From Prostheceraeus crozeri (lineage: Eukaryota; Platyhelminthes; Polycladida; Euryleptidae): a stretch of 64,000 nt of DNA. A program made the position numbers and the translations under genes. Where the stretch lies: positions 132,501 to 196,500 of the forward strand of contig CAJQUW010012891.1 of assembly GCA_907163375.1 (NCBI GenBank), read 5' to 3'. Each line of letters opens with the position of its first letter. Positions within the stretch are counted from its first letter, which is position 1. Positions 54,049 through 64,000 of this stretch are shown one piece after another. Under the pieces are notes generated by a model that was not told the DNA's origin, ran no database searches, and saw nothing but the letters and a program-made list of their open reading frames with translations.

Positions 54049-54683
54049 TTATGACAAGTGATTCTACAGTCCTTTTGAAGATGACCTATGCGTTGACAAC
54101 AGTAGCATCTGAGCGCTTTTTCAGCGTGACTGCCGACCCTTCTATTCTCAGATGGTGCATACACGCCACTACAAGCAGTTATTTCCGAAGCGGATGGAGT
54201 CACAGATGGGGTGATTCTTTTAGCAACACTCAATACCATCGTGTACGTAAGATTGTTCCCCAGAAATAAGACCACCTGTTCACGAATGTTTCTTGGCAAA
54301 GATTCCAGCAACACTATACCTGATATGTACTCGAATGGGTCACCACCTGCACATGAAATTGTCATGAGTTTCCGAATATTATCCCCTACTGCATCAATTG
54401 AATCCCCTATGTGCACTCTTTTTGACAATGCCGATCGCCACGCATCTACCCTTCGCAACCCAAACGCATTTCTTAGAGCAGCTTTAATGGCAGTGGCGTC
54501 CTTCCTGTCTGATTCAGACAGATTTTTCCACGTATCATATGCTGGACCCTCAAGATACATCGTCAGCAATTGAGCTTCCTTCTCTTTTAACCCATCAATG
54601 TCCACCGCCACCTCAAACTTATCAATCCAACGCTCAACCTCATCTTCCCCTGTATAATTACTCACTTTCTTCATTGCCTTCAT
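53895..54683 (-). CDS. gag of the gypsy-like retrotransposon
   Basis: 262 codons. The N-terminal part (YTGEDEVERWIDKFEVAVDI, LTMYLEGPAYDTWKNLSESD, LRNAFGLRRVDAW) matches the retrotransposon Gag core of Ty3/gypsy elements. Two CCHC zinc knuckles, CYCCQRIGHLQKDC (about 193-206) and CHKCGQRGHMKHNC (210-223), bind packaged RNA. The start ATG at 54683 lies 27 nt inside the 5' LTR. The frame is intact and ends at 53895, after pol has opened in another frame. Confidence 0.85.
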   Translation of the reverse strand: MKAMKKVSNYTGEDEVERWIDKFEVAVDIDGLKEKEAQLLTMYLEGPAYDTWKNLSESDRKDATAIKAALRNAFGLRRVDAWRSALSKRVHIGDSIDAVGDNIRKLMTISCAGGDPFEYISGIVLLESLPRNIREQVVLFLGNNLTYTMVLSVAKRITPSVTPSASEITACSGVYAPSENRRVGSHAEKALRCYCCQRIGHLQKDCRITCHKCGQRGHMKHNCSAVSLNVEQGATSSPIAPGSQKPLRNQLLLPQQQQTPEL

Positions 54684-54710
54684 ATCGATTGTTATACGCC
54701 CGGATAGCTT

Positions 54711-55132
54711 GTAAGAACGAATTTCTGGCCCAAACTCACTTAAGTATATTGAAGCAATATATCAAAATACACTTACGACCACTTAAGTCACCAGTTTACA
54801 ATACGTACAAACCGAAACTGTCAGATCACAAAATTGCTTAGTAACAGCTTCTCAAAAGTCAAAAAAGCTATATCATCAATAATCACAGAAATTACTGGCT
54901 TACTATGACACATACATAGTCTGTTATAAAAACACTAACGCTTAGATTCTATATACAGTCCAGGATCGCATAGCTATATCAACTTACCATCAAATATCAA
55001 TGTTACCGCGAACGCAAGATTTCTAGGTTCAGCCGATAATAAAAATGCGATCAACTCGCGAAATTTCATATAAGGTCATGAGAGAATCGAGTAATTAAAT
55101 GACACGTTAAAACAAAAGTAATAACTCTTACA
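54711..55132 (-). repeat. 5' LTR of the gypsy-like element
   Basis: Same 422 bp as 50410-50831. It has TG...CA ends on the minus strand (TGTAAGAG ... TTCTTACA; the last base is at plus 54710). Internal to it, plus-strand 54698-54709 reads GCCCGGATAGCT in the primer-binding position. Outside, sequence switches directly to Penelope-like sequence at 55133. Confidence 0.9.
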
Positions 55133-55311
55133 GTTGTCAATGAAGTTCTCAGGATAGCCGTTTCTCCTGAACGCGTCTTTCATCTCTGATAGTGCTTCAT
55201 CGGCATTCATGGGACTGGTATTTCTGAGGGTGCGATGAGTCTCTGCTGTGACGAGGTTGCGCTTTCTGCTTGCGGGTACGGTAGCTCCATACGGTAGACA
55301 TGCTCCACTGT
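55133..55311 (-). repeat. Second copy of PLE segment 50212-50390
   Basis: Perfect or nearly perfect direct copy (179 bp) of the PLE part left of the LTR element, starting GTTGTCAATGAAGTTCTCAG and ending GCTCCACTGT. On the minus strand it encodes MNADEALSEMKDAFRRNG and upstream PLE residues (CLPYGATVPASRKRNLVT). Confidence 0.9.
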
Positions 55312-55312
55312 G

Positions 55313-55774
55313 GCAGCATGGCACAAACAACGGCCACACAATCAAATGGATGATCCTAGGGAAAGAAAAGTGCAATCGTACGCGCCTAGCATTAGAGGCA
55401 TTTCATATCGCCAAAGAAAGCAACCTGATGAATGGCTGCATGGGAAACCGCACGCTAAGATTTTTGTCAACAGACCGACCCACCTGTGACAATAGACAGG
55501 AACAATCATCGCCCCTCACCGCGTTTGCTGACCGCTCATCACAGGAGGCGGGGGAAAATATCCAACGGTGATGTAACTTGACACCCTGCCGGATTGATGG
55601 CATCAGAGAATCTTCCTAATTGTGAAGTGACAATCTTTCTTTTCATCTTTCTTATAAAAGCTCTTGTTATTCATGCCTTCATCAAATGTGAGTCTGACGA
55701 AGATTAAATCGAAAATTTACTCAACAGAGTATTTTTATTTTATACCCGCAAGGCTATTAGCACAAATCAACTCC
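55313..55774 (+). pseudogene. Inverted PLE 3' part with intact nuclease C-terminus
   Basis: Inverse copy of 49341-49807 with a few differences. Plus-strand reading gives QHGTNNGHTIK, then TRLALEAFHIAKESNLMNG, the usual C-terminal end of PLE GIY-YIG proteins, to a stop at about 55571. The copy at the left is frameshifted here. The join to the reverse-strand PLE segment at 55311/55313 makes a snapback structure, as reported for PLE termini. Confidence 0.8.
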
Positions 55775-58700
55775 CTTTGTATTTTAGGTTTTGCTAAGAA
55801 ACGCTTGATCTTAGATAATCTCTTCAGCACAGTTGACTGTCATCTTAAAAGCATGTCTTACTGTGCCGCAGTAAAATACACGAATACATATCGGAGCAAG
55901 CCGCGTCAAGAGGAAACTTGAGCTTCGATAAATTCCCAGACATCGAATTTGGCTGTTGGATTCAATGAAATTAAATACTTTTAGGTACCAAGCGTATGTA
56001 CCGGTAGTGTTTATGTATTTTTGTCGATTTGAATGATTCACTTGCGAGAAACATGGTGTAGGCTTGCATTTTGACACTTCAGCACTGTAGGCATTTCTTC
56101 TTAAAAATTCTAGTCATGTGTTCACAATTTTTATATGTTGTGTAGTTTTGAATGATTGCGATATGAAGGGTGCTTTTCAAGCCCCATGTCGGTGTGCTTT
56201 GCTTGGGAAACGATTGTCAAATGACGTTTTAATTCCCTATACCACCCGAGGCAGAGGTTGAGGTCAGTATTCAAGTTGTAATGCCTCAACGGACTGGCGA
56301 TCTTTTTTAGAAATTCTTATAGTAGATCTACGTACATGCTGTAGGCGCGTTGTCAACCTCGAATCTATCGCTCCTGGTCGTGACTTCGGCCCTCGTTTTC
56401 AGGAATTCTAAATGGAGATGCGCCTGTTGCGCTCGAATTTTGGAAGAATTTGAAAATAAAAAAACACTGGATAGATTCCAGTTACCACGCTCAAAAAATT
56501 AGTTACTAAAATTAGCTCAAATCTAAAATGGCTAAAATGGTCAAATTCCGTTTATCGAAATTGATTCCGAGAGCATCTTCAGAACTCCAAGTGAAATGTG
56601 CGAAGAATGGTGTCACGGATGACTCGCACACTATGACAAGGAGAATGAGAGACCTGCAAACAATTTAGTTCTACTGAGTTCTTTTCGGACTCAAAATTGT
56701 CACATGACTAGAAGTATGTAGGTATTGCAACTTTAATGCCCAAATATGTGGTACAGGGAGTAATTCAGATAATTCAGTAAATCAGATTGCCTTTTGATAA
56801 GAGTATTTTAATCAGGATATCCACGAGATGTTTTCCTTAGAATTCAGATGATTCAAACCGAACGATCATATCGATCCACCACAACTTTTATAATGGAATC
56901 ATACTTTTTTTATTCCTTTTCGTGTCCAATAGTCTAATGTCTATCATTTACACAATTGAAGAAAAACGGCAATTTGCTGACCTTCTAAGTTGAGAGTTTT
57001 CTTCTCACCTTTCATTTGACTACTAAATGGCGCGGTTCTGGAATCAAAGTTGCGCTTCCGAGTTGGAGTGTCGAATTGTTCGCAAGATGACTCAAAGAAG
57101 CCGACGCCCTCGAACGAAACACCTGGAGGCATTCCATGAGGATCAATCCTCCAACCCAACGGAGATGGAGAAGAGGACGTTAAACGGATAAAGTAAAGTA
57201 ATGAATTTTAGTGCTTTTTTGCCCATGGATCAAAGATATTTACGTTGAAAGTTTCATTTTTTAGCTTGAGTTTTACTAGATGACGGTAGATTTAAGCTCA
57301 CAAACATGCGGTATACTCTGCAGATTCTCGCACACTGAACTAGCACGATATCTTATCGTTAATTTTCAATGTAGATGAAAATAAGTCGACTTATAACAAG
57401 AAGTTGTGTTGGTGATGAAGTGAGAACACAAGAAAGCATGGGTCGTTGAGCAGAAAAATGCAAAATTCAAAGGAATTTGGTCCGAGGGTTAAGGAAATTT
57501 CGGATTTCCTGAAATTTGAACACCTCTTATACTAGTAATCCATGGCAAAAAGAGTGAAAGGCAGCAATAATTGTATAGTGATGCAGTGTTTGTTAATTAT
57601 TCAATATAAATACGGCCAATAAGTTCCATGACTGAACCCGTTCATATACGAGCAGGTTGTACATCGTACATAAACAGAGCAGGTGCATGTAAGTATGCCT
57701 TCCTTCTTCATTATAACTCACCTGTGTAAATTTCGATATTGCGGGGTCCGTGCTTTACAGTGACCTTTTGACCTCTAGGGTCGAAAGAGGGAGTACTTTT
57801 GAATATTTGAAAAGTCATTAATATTTCAGACTATTTTGGTATGGTATGGTGCAATTTTAATGGATAAAGTCATGATGAGAAATGACGATTATGTGTCAGA
57901 ACGCCCGTGCGTTATTTATGGAATTGTCCATCTCTTAATTTGCATGGGTTTATGGAATGATAAAACAAAAAGTCGAAATGCATTTTGTATTCTATTTAAA
58001 GCTGCATGCACATTGTTGTGACGTCCTGTGGTATCGAAAACGATTTAATGAATTGTAGTCTATTGAATTCTTAGTAACGAATATTCCTATTTCAGTAGCT
58101 GTACAAGGTAACTGATAACTTGATTGGAATGAGGAATCTCCGGTTAGGCACTAGTGCGTAAATCCTTCTATGCATAGGGGTGATCGAAATGTGCTTCCAT
58201 GATACGCATTTTTAAAAGGAAGCTAAATTTTGATCAATTTCACAAAACACAAATTGTCGCCCATACTGCTTGGATTATGTATGTACAGTATATATATACT
58301 TTATTAAAGAGATGTTGCCTCCAAAACGTAATATCTAACAATGTCTGACTATTTTGCTTCAAGACTTACGAGGAAGAAGTTGAGCTACCCAAAATAAATT
58401 TGTGAATCTCAAACTGTAAATAAAGGTGCTTGTAAGCGTCCATTCGTAATAAGAGTGGAATCCATTAGTCCAAGCCCTAAAATGCCAAAATTATACAGCC
58501 AAAGTCGAGTCCTACCTGCTCCTGCTCTAATACCTTCCTACCGCCCTGCACTTGTATCTGAAAGGGATGAAAACGAAGTGGACCCTTGCTAAGCTTTTTC
58601 TGAGCCTGTTGAACTACAGTGTGAAGCAAGTTGCATGGAAGTGAGCATTCGTTGGCGAACTTTGACGAAAATGAGGCGGCAAATCAAGTGCTTGAGATCA

Positions 58701-60481
58701 CAGTTATCGGAGAAGAAAATTATGCAGCAGTTGCGTTGCGTAAGCATGACGAAGCTAGTTGAGCGGTTATCCAAGTTATCTGTGTTGCGTTATCATCATA
58801 CGAGTTCAGTGTGCACACGTTGCGAGTTTTTGTCTCACTTATGTGCTTGATTTTTTGCAGGCCAGCTTGTTGATATATAAAAGTAGACTATATTTCAATA
58901 CTCCGATCTATTGATACCAAGACATCGTATTTTCAATGTACCTGATGTTTTACTTCTTATTTCTAGTAAGGTTTCAGCACTATATACTCACTGGCTTTAC
59001 CATGCGGAGAACGAAATAATACGTCTGTTTTAGATAACGTACCATTTTGGAAATATAATTACATATGTATTCGATTGAAGTTTGTGTCCAGGAATTCTGG
59101 CTAATTTTTTGTTTCTGGAATCGAGGGATTGAAGATCGAGATATCCGGACTTAGAATTCGTGCGAAAGATCTACTAAAGTTGTGGAGTTAAAATATGACG
59201 ACTTTGTACATAGTTTCCATGTACCGGAATTTATGGTTTCCTTGATTTACCTAGTTATTGAATTGCAATGTAATTAATTGGCTCTGAGGGTTTTTAGCTC
59301 GTACTCAATATACGAAAAATAAAAGATCAATGTCACAGAGTTGAATTTTAATAGAATTCTATTCAATTTTCGAAATGCAGTTAGAGCTGCGATTCCAATG
59401 AGATTCAAGAAGTTAGCGATTTATAGGCCTCAGTTGGATTGTCTGGATAGCCAGAAACACCTAGATAAAAAGGAACCGAGATGCATTTTTTAAATATAGC
59501 ACGTTTCAAATGAAACTCGTTCAAAAATTCAAAGCAAATAAAATCTTCTGCTTATTTTGGTGATGTTTCATTCCATAATGAAGTGAAAAATCTAGAAGAT
59601 GTTAAGTGTGCTGTCCTCTCAGATTTCCACATATCTTTAATGGTTGACTAGATTATGTACGAATACTGTGATTACTGAAGTAGTTTCCTAAGGTTCCACA
59701 TATTTAAGACTGGTTTGACCTCCAAGGAAGACATTGTTATCAACCTGGATTGTACTATATTCTTGGTTTCCGATGGCATACATCAGTGTTTCCTGACCTT
59801 CTTGCCCATTCAACTCCCTTCGAATTGTCTGCCAGCTCCATTTGTTAGCAGTTCTAAATGCTACGCTTTGTAAACAGGCGTAAAAAATGGCTGAGTTAGG
59901 CAGCTTTGCATTTTTTCCATTACAAGCCTGGAATCGATGCCGGAAGTCATTTTTGAGTGGAAAGACATGCTCTGTGATGATCAGACCATGGACGCATGGC
60001 ATATGATCGGAAGCATGGCAAAATTGGCTCGCAAAAGTGATCGCGAATTCGTATCTCAAGAGTTTCCCATGCCTGAATTCTAACTTATTGACAATGCTGA
60101 ATACCTTAGTCTTTGAATTAATACGTGACTTTTCGAGCCTTGTAGCTCACAGCTCAGCAAGGTGAGTCAACAAAGTGAAATGATTATTATAAAAATTATG
60201 ATTGTTCATGACGTCCGGTCACAGTATACTAAGTGATTAGCAGAAGTATGGTAGGGACACAGAATTAGATTCATCTGCGCGCGCTTCGGTTTCCTAGAAA
60301 GGAAGAATTGCATGTAACCCTAATATCGAAATGGCACATCACAGAATTCGACAACTTGCTCCTTCTCGAATGGATAATTCGTGTATCGCTTGCTATTGGA
60401 AATGGCAAACAATAAGCTGTCAGCAGAGGACACCAGAGCCAGTGAGAGATGCGTGCGTGCTGTGATATCACTTCGCACACA
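55775..60481. other. No supported gene
   Basis: AT-rich. Plus frame 58635-58850 (SIRWRTLTKMRRQIKCLRSQ, then LSEKKI) looks like a short basic coiled coil, as in THAP-type transposases, but without a domain or partner it is unassigned. Minus frame 59688-60059 (123 codons) has balanced composition and no recognised domain; low confidence that it is an exon. Confidence 0.3.
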
Positions 60482-60861
60482 CCAAAACACACATCCCTGT
60501 CTTGGCTTCGATTCAATGTATGCACTATACAGTGAGCAATGCCGAGGAGAGGATGTGAAATCATCAAGTGAACTAATTTTCGTACGCCTGCTACTTTCTT
60601 TAATAATGATCGGAAGGGCCAATATTATGGAGAAAACTTGTGTGCAATGATCTGAATTCTTCGAATCTGAAGGAATTTTGGCAATCGAAGCACTTTGCTT
60701 GAACTCACATTAATCCGCAAGCGACGCACGACTTTTTTCCTATTTCTGTGAGGTATTAGGAATTCCTTTTTGCCCACTTTCTAAGTTCCTCTATGTCCCG
60801 TCAATTTCGCATTAATCACACTTCTATCAAACCGAAGCAGATAAACAAAATATTTAATTCT
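60482..60861 (-). repeat. Dispersed repeat R1, copy 3
   Basis: Inverse of 27579-27955 with the same outer border (AATATTTAATTC at 60850-60861). Many matching blocks, for example AAGCACTTTGCTTGAACTCA and CCGATCATTATTA inverted. Sequence left of 60482 may belong to the same element but has no counterpart in the other copies. Confidence 0.75.
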
Positions 60862-61389
60862 ATGGGTAGGGATGTATTAAAAAGAGTAGCTTGTGGTGCT
60901 CTTGTAAACTCCTGGCATATTTCGTAAAGTTTCGCCCCCCCCAAAGAAATCATCCCTTGACCTACGTGGACCCCCTGGCGACGTCTCCTCGGTTGGAAAG
61001 CACTGCTATGGGACTATAAGAATATCTGTTGTTATACTGTGAAAATTTGTGAGAACTCATATAATCACGTTTCGTTTATATACGTACATCCGACGTCGTT
61101 TTCATACATGGAGTACTACATTGACGGAATTCGCGATATACCGGTATTTCATTACGTTATGGTTTATCAATAATGATATTACTTTGATAAGATTATATTG
61201 CTATTATCCTGTTGTATTACTGCTATGCATTATGTTTTAGGACTGGCCTTCATCTATTTCCGTAGAATTTGTCATAGAACTATGTAATACAAAAATGAAG
61301 TTCAGTCAAATGACTAATTAAGTAACATCTTATACGTGATTTATGAAACATCTTCAATTTTGTTACTCATGATTTAATTGATTTTTCAG

Positions 61390-61438
61390 AAAATAAGCTC
61401 TTAAAGCGCGAAGTTGAGAAGGAAAACCACGAAGGAAG
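61390..61438 (+). CDS. Possible isolated exon (charged helix)
   Basis: Bounded by a good acceptor (TTGATTTTTCAG) and donor (GGAAG|GTAAAA). In acceptor phase 1 it reads NKLLKREVEKENHEGR, a coiled-coil-like run, leaving in phase 2. No neighbouring exon that continues it was found, so it may be chance or part of a gene running out of the window. Confidence 0.25.
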
Positions 61439-64000
61439 GTAAAAGAACAAATGTGAGTAGTTCACAACTGAAGAAGGACTTAATTTCTCATCAATTGAGC
61501 GACGGTGACTTTGGTGCCGATGGGAGAAGGTGTTCTCCATTGTTGAAGAACTTTTGTTTATCACTGTCTTTTAAGAGCGCAGCTGCACATCGTGATCTCA
61601 GATCCCACTTCTTCTTGCCATCCCGAATTACACTTATGAAGCCCCTTAAATTCATCTTGCGGACATCTCTCATCTGCCATGTATTAATCCAGCAGCTGTG
61701 AATAAAGCTATCTATCGGGAAGCCACAAGAGAGGTAAGTTCTATGAATGAAGGAGCACTATAAGGTATTGTGACATATATTGTATGTATAAGGTACATTG
61801 TGATTGATACTTAGCAATCGACTTCATATAATTGTATAATTTAAATTAGAAAGTAATTTTTCGTGCTGCGAGGAATCTTTCATGATTCAGCATCGTCAGC
61901 CATCAGCCAATCATTTGAATTTGAATGGTTAACTTTAAAATACGTTCGTTCAACCCCAACGAAAAGAGGGTCCATCCTATGTTACTTAGAAACAATGTGG
62001 GAGGATAGAGCTACGTTCCATTTCGTTATTTATTCGTAAGAGTAGAGACTGCAAAACGTAGGCTTACCGGAAGAGTAGCTTTTGTCTTTGAACAGCTATA
62101 AATTACACGTCAGGGAAATCAGTATTGCTAAACTATCATATTCTGTGGTTAAGTCTCATCTTGAAATCGTATTTGAAAATTTTACTTTTCGGAATTTTGA
62201 CTCCGGAATTTTATATGATACAATCTTTGTAAATTTGTAATTCTAAAATGACATCGTGATATCCGCTTATTCTTGGAGCTCAATATGTTCCGTCTCTTTC
62301 AAAATACAAGCTTCACCTTGAATGCCATGGAAATCTAATGGAAATCATTTTCATCATTATCAGTTTGAATATACATATTTTACAAATGTACTTTCTTTTA
62401 CTATGGCGAAAATATTTCACTATTTCATAGTCTGGCAGTTCAATGCATGACACATGAAAGATGGAATCACACCGTTCATATTTCAAATAAATATTGTTCT
62501 CCGATACTTGCGTTTTTGCAGATTCCGTTAGTTGCTGTGGGCGAATTGTTAGCTTCGTTGCTATTCATGTTTCTGCACGATGAACTATTATCAGCATGAG
62601 CCATTTCTGTAATTTAGATGAAATCACGAATTGACTTTCAAGTGTTATTACCAAGTGCGCTTCAGACCTCTCGCTGCGTTCCGCGGCAAGATAATCATCT
62701 GTTCCGCACATGGTTTGATCAGGGTCTCGGCGATATTATGTGGCTTCTTTTGTATTGCTATATGGCATGTCACTTCGATGCTGGATTGAAGAGTGCGTTT
62801 TTCTTCCGGACGGAATCTTAAGTTAGGAAGCGTTGCATCGCGGTCAAATCGTGCCCGTTTGACAGATACAGCAGTAACAGAATCATCCTGTCTTTCTTGG
62901 TGCATCTTATCACGGTAATTCGAAAGTTTTGATAGTCATAGGGATGAATCTGATATAACTACTGCACAATGAATACATTGAGTGCAATCAAGGCTATTGC
63001 GAATCCTTTTGTTGAAGCAAAACTACATAACTGTCATTGTATTTCACTCTCGATGGCTTTGGAGGTCATAGAAATGATTGAAATGCGTTATTGCCCGGCA
63101 TTGGAGGGTATATAATGCACCATTATATGCCCGCCAATTTCACAAATTGCGACACGGCCTCCTTGTTGTGTACCACTGAATTAGACCTATCTCAATGCTT
63201 CGCTACAAATTTTGCATATTTTTGGGATGTTTGAAATGAGGGATTGGCATGTCCCTTGACTGATACTTCGTCAAATGACTTTGATATCTGCTTTCAGTGA
63301 GGTCAAGTGATCAAATTCCTGATGAGTCAACATCTCTATGATGATTCCTCAAATGTTATCCACAGGCCAGTAGTCTTTAAACTTTGTGGACTGAATGTTG
63401 ATAAAAATTCGGTCACCAAACAATCGATCTACTTCATTAATCAGAACTGTCTCTTTACAAGTCATGCAGAGACTGATTGAGAGGTCTCAGAGACTGATGT
63501 CGCTAATGGCCGAGTGAACCACAGCTTGCATTCCACGGCAGCTGCCCCATTTTCAGCCTTTTTCGTCGAACCGCGCAGTATGTATTCTATCACAAAGACA
63601 GTAGAAAATCTACCAGACTCGTAGTTGCTTCGTTCATCGACTCATGTTAGAATTCTTTTTAGAGTTCACAAAACATTATTTTCAATAGTGTTGCACACAC
63701 ATTCCACTATTTTGGAGTGTGCACTTTCAAGTGCATGACTGTCTTACAGCCACCCTAATTACCATGAAGTACATCCAACACCTTAATTGACTTCCACGTT
63801 GACTTTTCATGTAGAATTAGACAATTGTCCTTAAAGCATAAATTTACGAATCAACTGTCCAGAGTACTGTGATACATGATGTATGTAACTATGTAAAACT
63901 AGGAAAAGTCTTTATTTTCAAAGTTGTCGAATGTTGCAAAGGTCAACATATCAAGTAACGTCTAAAATCCGCATAATTGTTGACCAATCGGAGATTGGGG
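61439..64000. other. No supported gene
   Basis: AT-rich sequence. The small frames at 61414-61701, 62618-62821 and 62648-62905 overlap one another on opposite strands and carry no domain. An acceptor-like TTTTTGCAG at about 62513-62521 has no clear downstream coding. Confidence 0.4.

Larger units (their letters stand above)
50410..55132 (-). mobile_element. Full-length Ty3/gypsy-like LTR retrotransposon, recent insertion
   Basis: A 4.7-kb unit: 5' LTR, putative primer site, gag, pol, GGGGGGA polypurine tract, 3' LTR. No envelope-like frame lies between the pol stop and the LTR. LTRs that look identical imply recent insertion. The expected 4-6-bp target duplication is absent (GCTCCAC on the left, GTTGTC on the right); instead both sides carry a 179-bp direct repeat of Penelope-like sequence. 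Confidence 0.85.

Noticed and set aside
51195-54573. Plus-strand frames of 85-196 codons opposite the retrotransposon
   Set aside because: They mirror the gag and pol frames on the other strand and have no domain of their own.

Overview
The window is eukaryotic, most likely from an invertebrate animal. It is AT-rich, its one clear host gene has small exons split by GT-AG introns of 1.3-6.9 kb, and mobile-element debris is dense: Penelope-like elements (PLEs), several non-LTR retrotransposons (LINEs), a Ty3/gypsy-type LTR element, a DDE transposase relic and many MITE or foldback elements. No species can be named from sequence alone. There are no bacterial operons, CRISPR arrays, rRNA genes or convincing free-standing tRNA genes.

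Layout. 1-1050 is almost pure poly-C and is probably an assembly artefact. 1.05-20.7 kb is a repeat graveyard: two copies of a TIR-bearing DNA transposon with 6-bp target duplications (3737-4449, 11928-12913), LINE fragments nested in one another (4465-7079), a 1.07-kb foldback element (7541-8612), three micro-MITEs of 49-75 bp (16.3-18.1 kb), and a PLE relic with inverted ends (19165-20022). 20.7-37.1 kb holds the host gene: five coding exons (20756-20771, 23751-24773, 28223-28468, 35348-35413, 36743-37068) joining in frame to 558 codons plus stop. The predicted protein has repeated ubiquitin-like (beta-grasp) segments, a coiled coil, a proline-rich linker and an acidic C-terminal domain; I do not recognise the family. 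Its third intron carries a LINE insertion with a 14-bp target duplication, a PLE endonuclease relic, a DDE transposase relic, large inverted repeats, and a tRNA-like unit joined to a well-formed hammerhead-ribozyme motif.

37.1-49.3 kb has no recognised gene, but holds a 2.5-kb foldback element (about 38376-40912) and a degenerate minisatellite (45236-45526). 49.3-55.8 kb is a nested structure: a reverse-strand PLE (GIY-YIG endonuclease) interrupted by a complete reverse-strand Ty3/gypsy-like retrotransposon (50410-55132) whose LTRs look identical. The PLE flanks are duplicated over 179 bp on both sides, and the outer PLE ends form an inverted repeat of about 465 bp. 55.8-64 kb is mostly unexplained AT-rich DNA with one dispersed-repeat copy and a possible isolated exon.

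Apart from the ubiquitin-like gene, almost everything recognisable is mobile DNA, mostly decayed. The gypsy element is the youngest-looking insertion.
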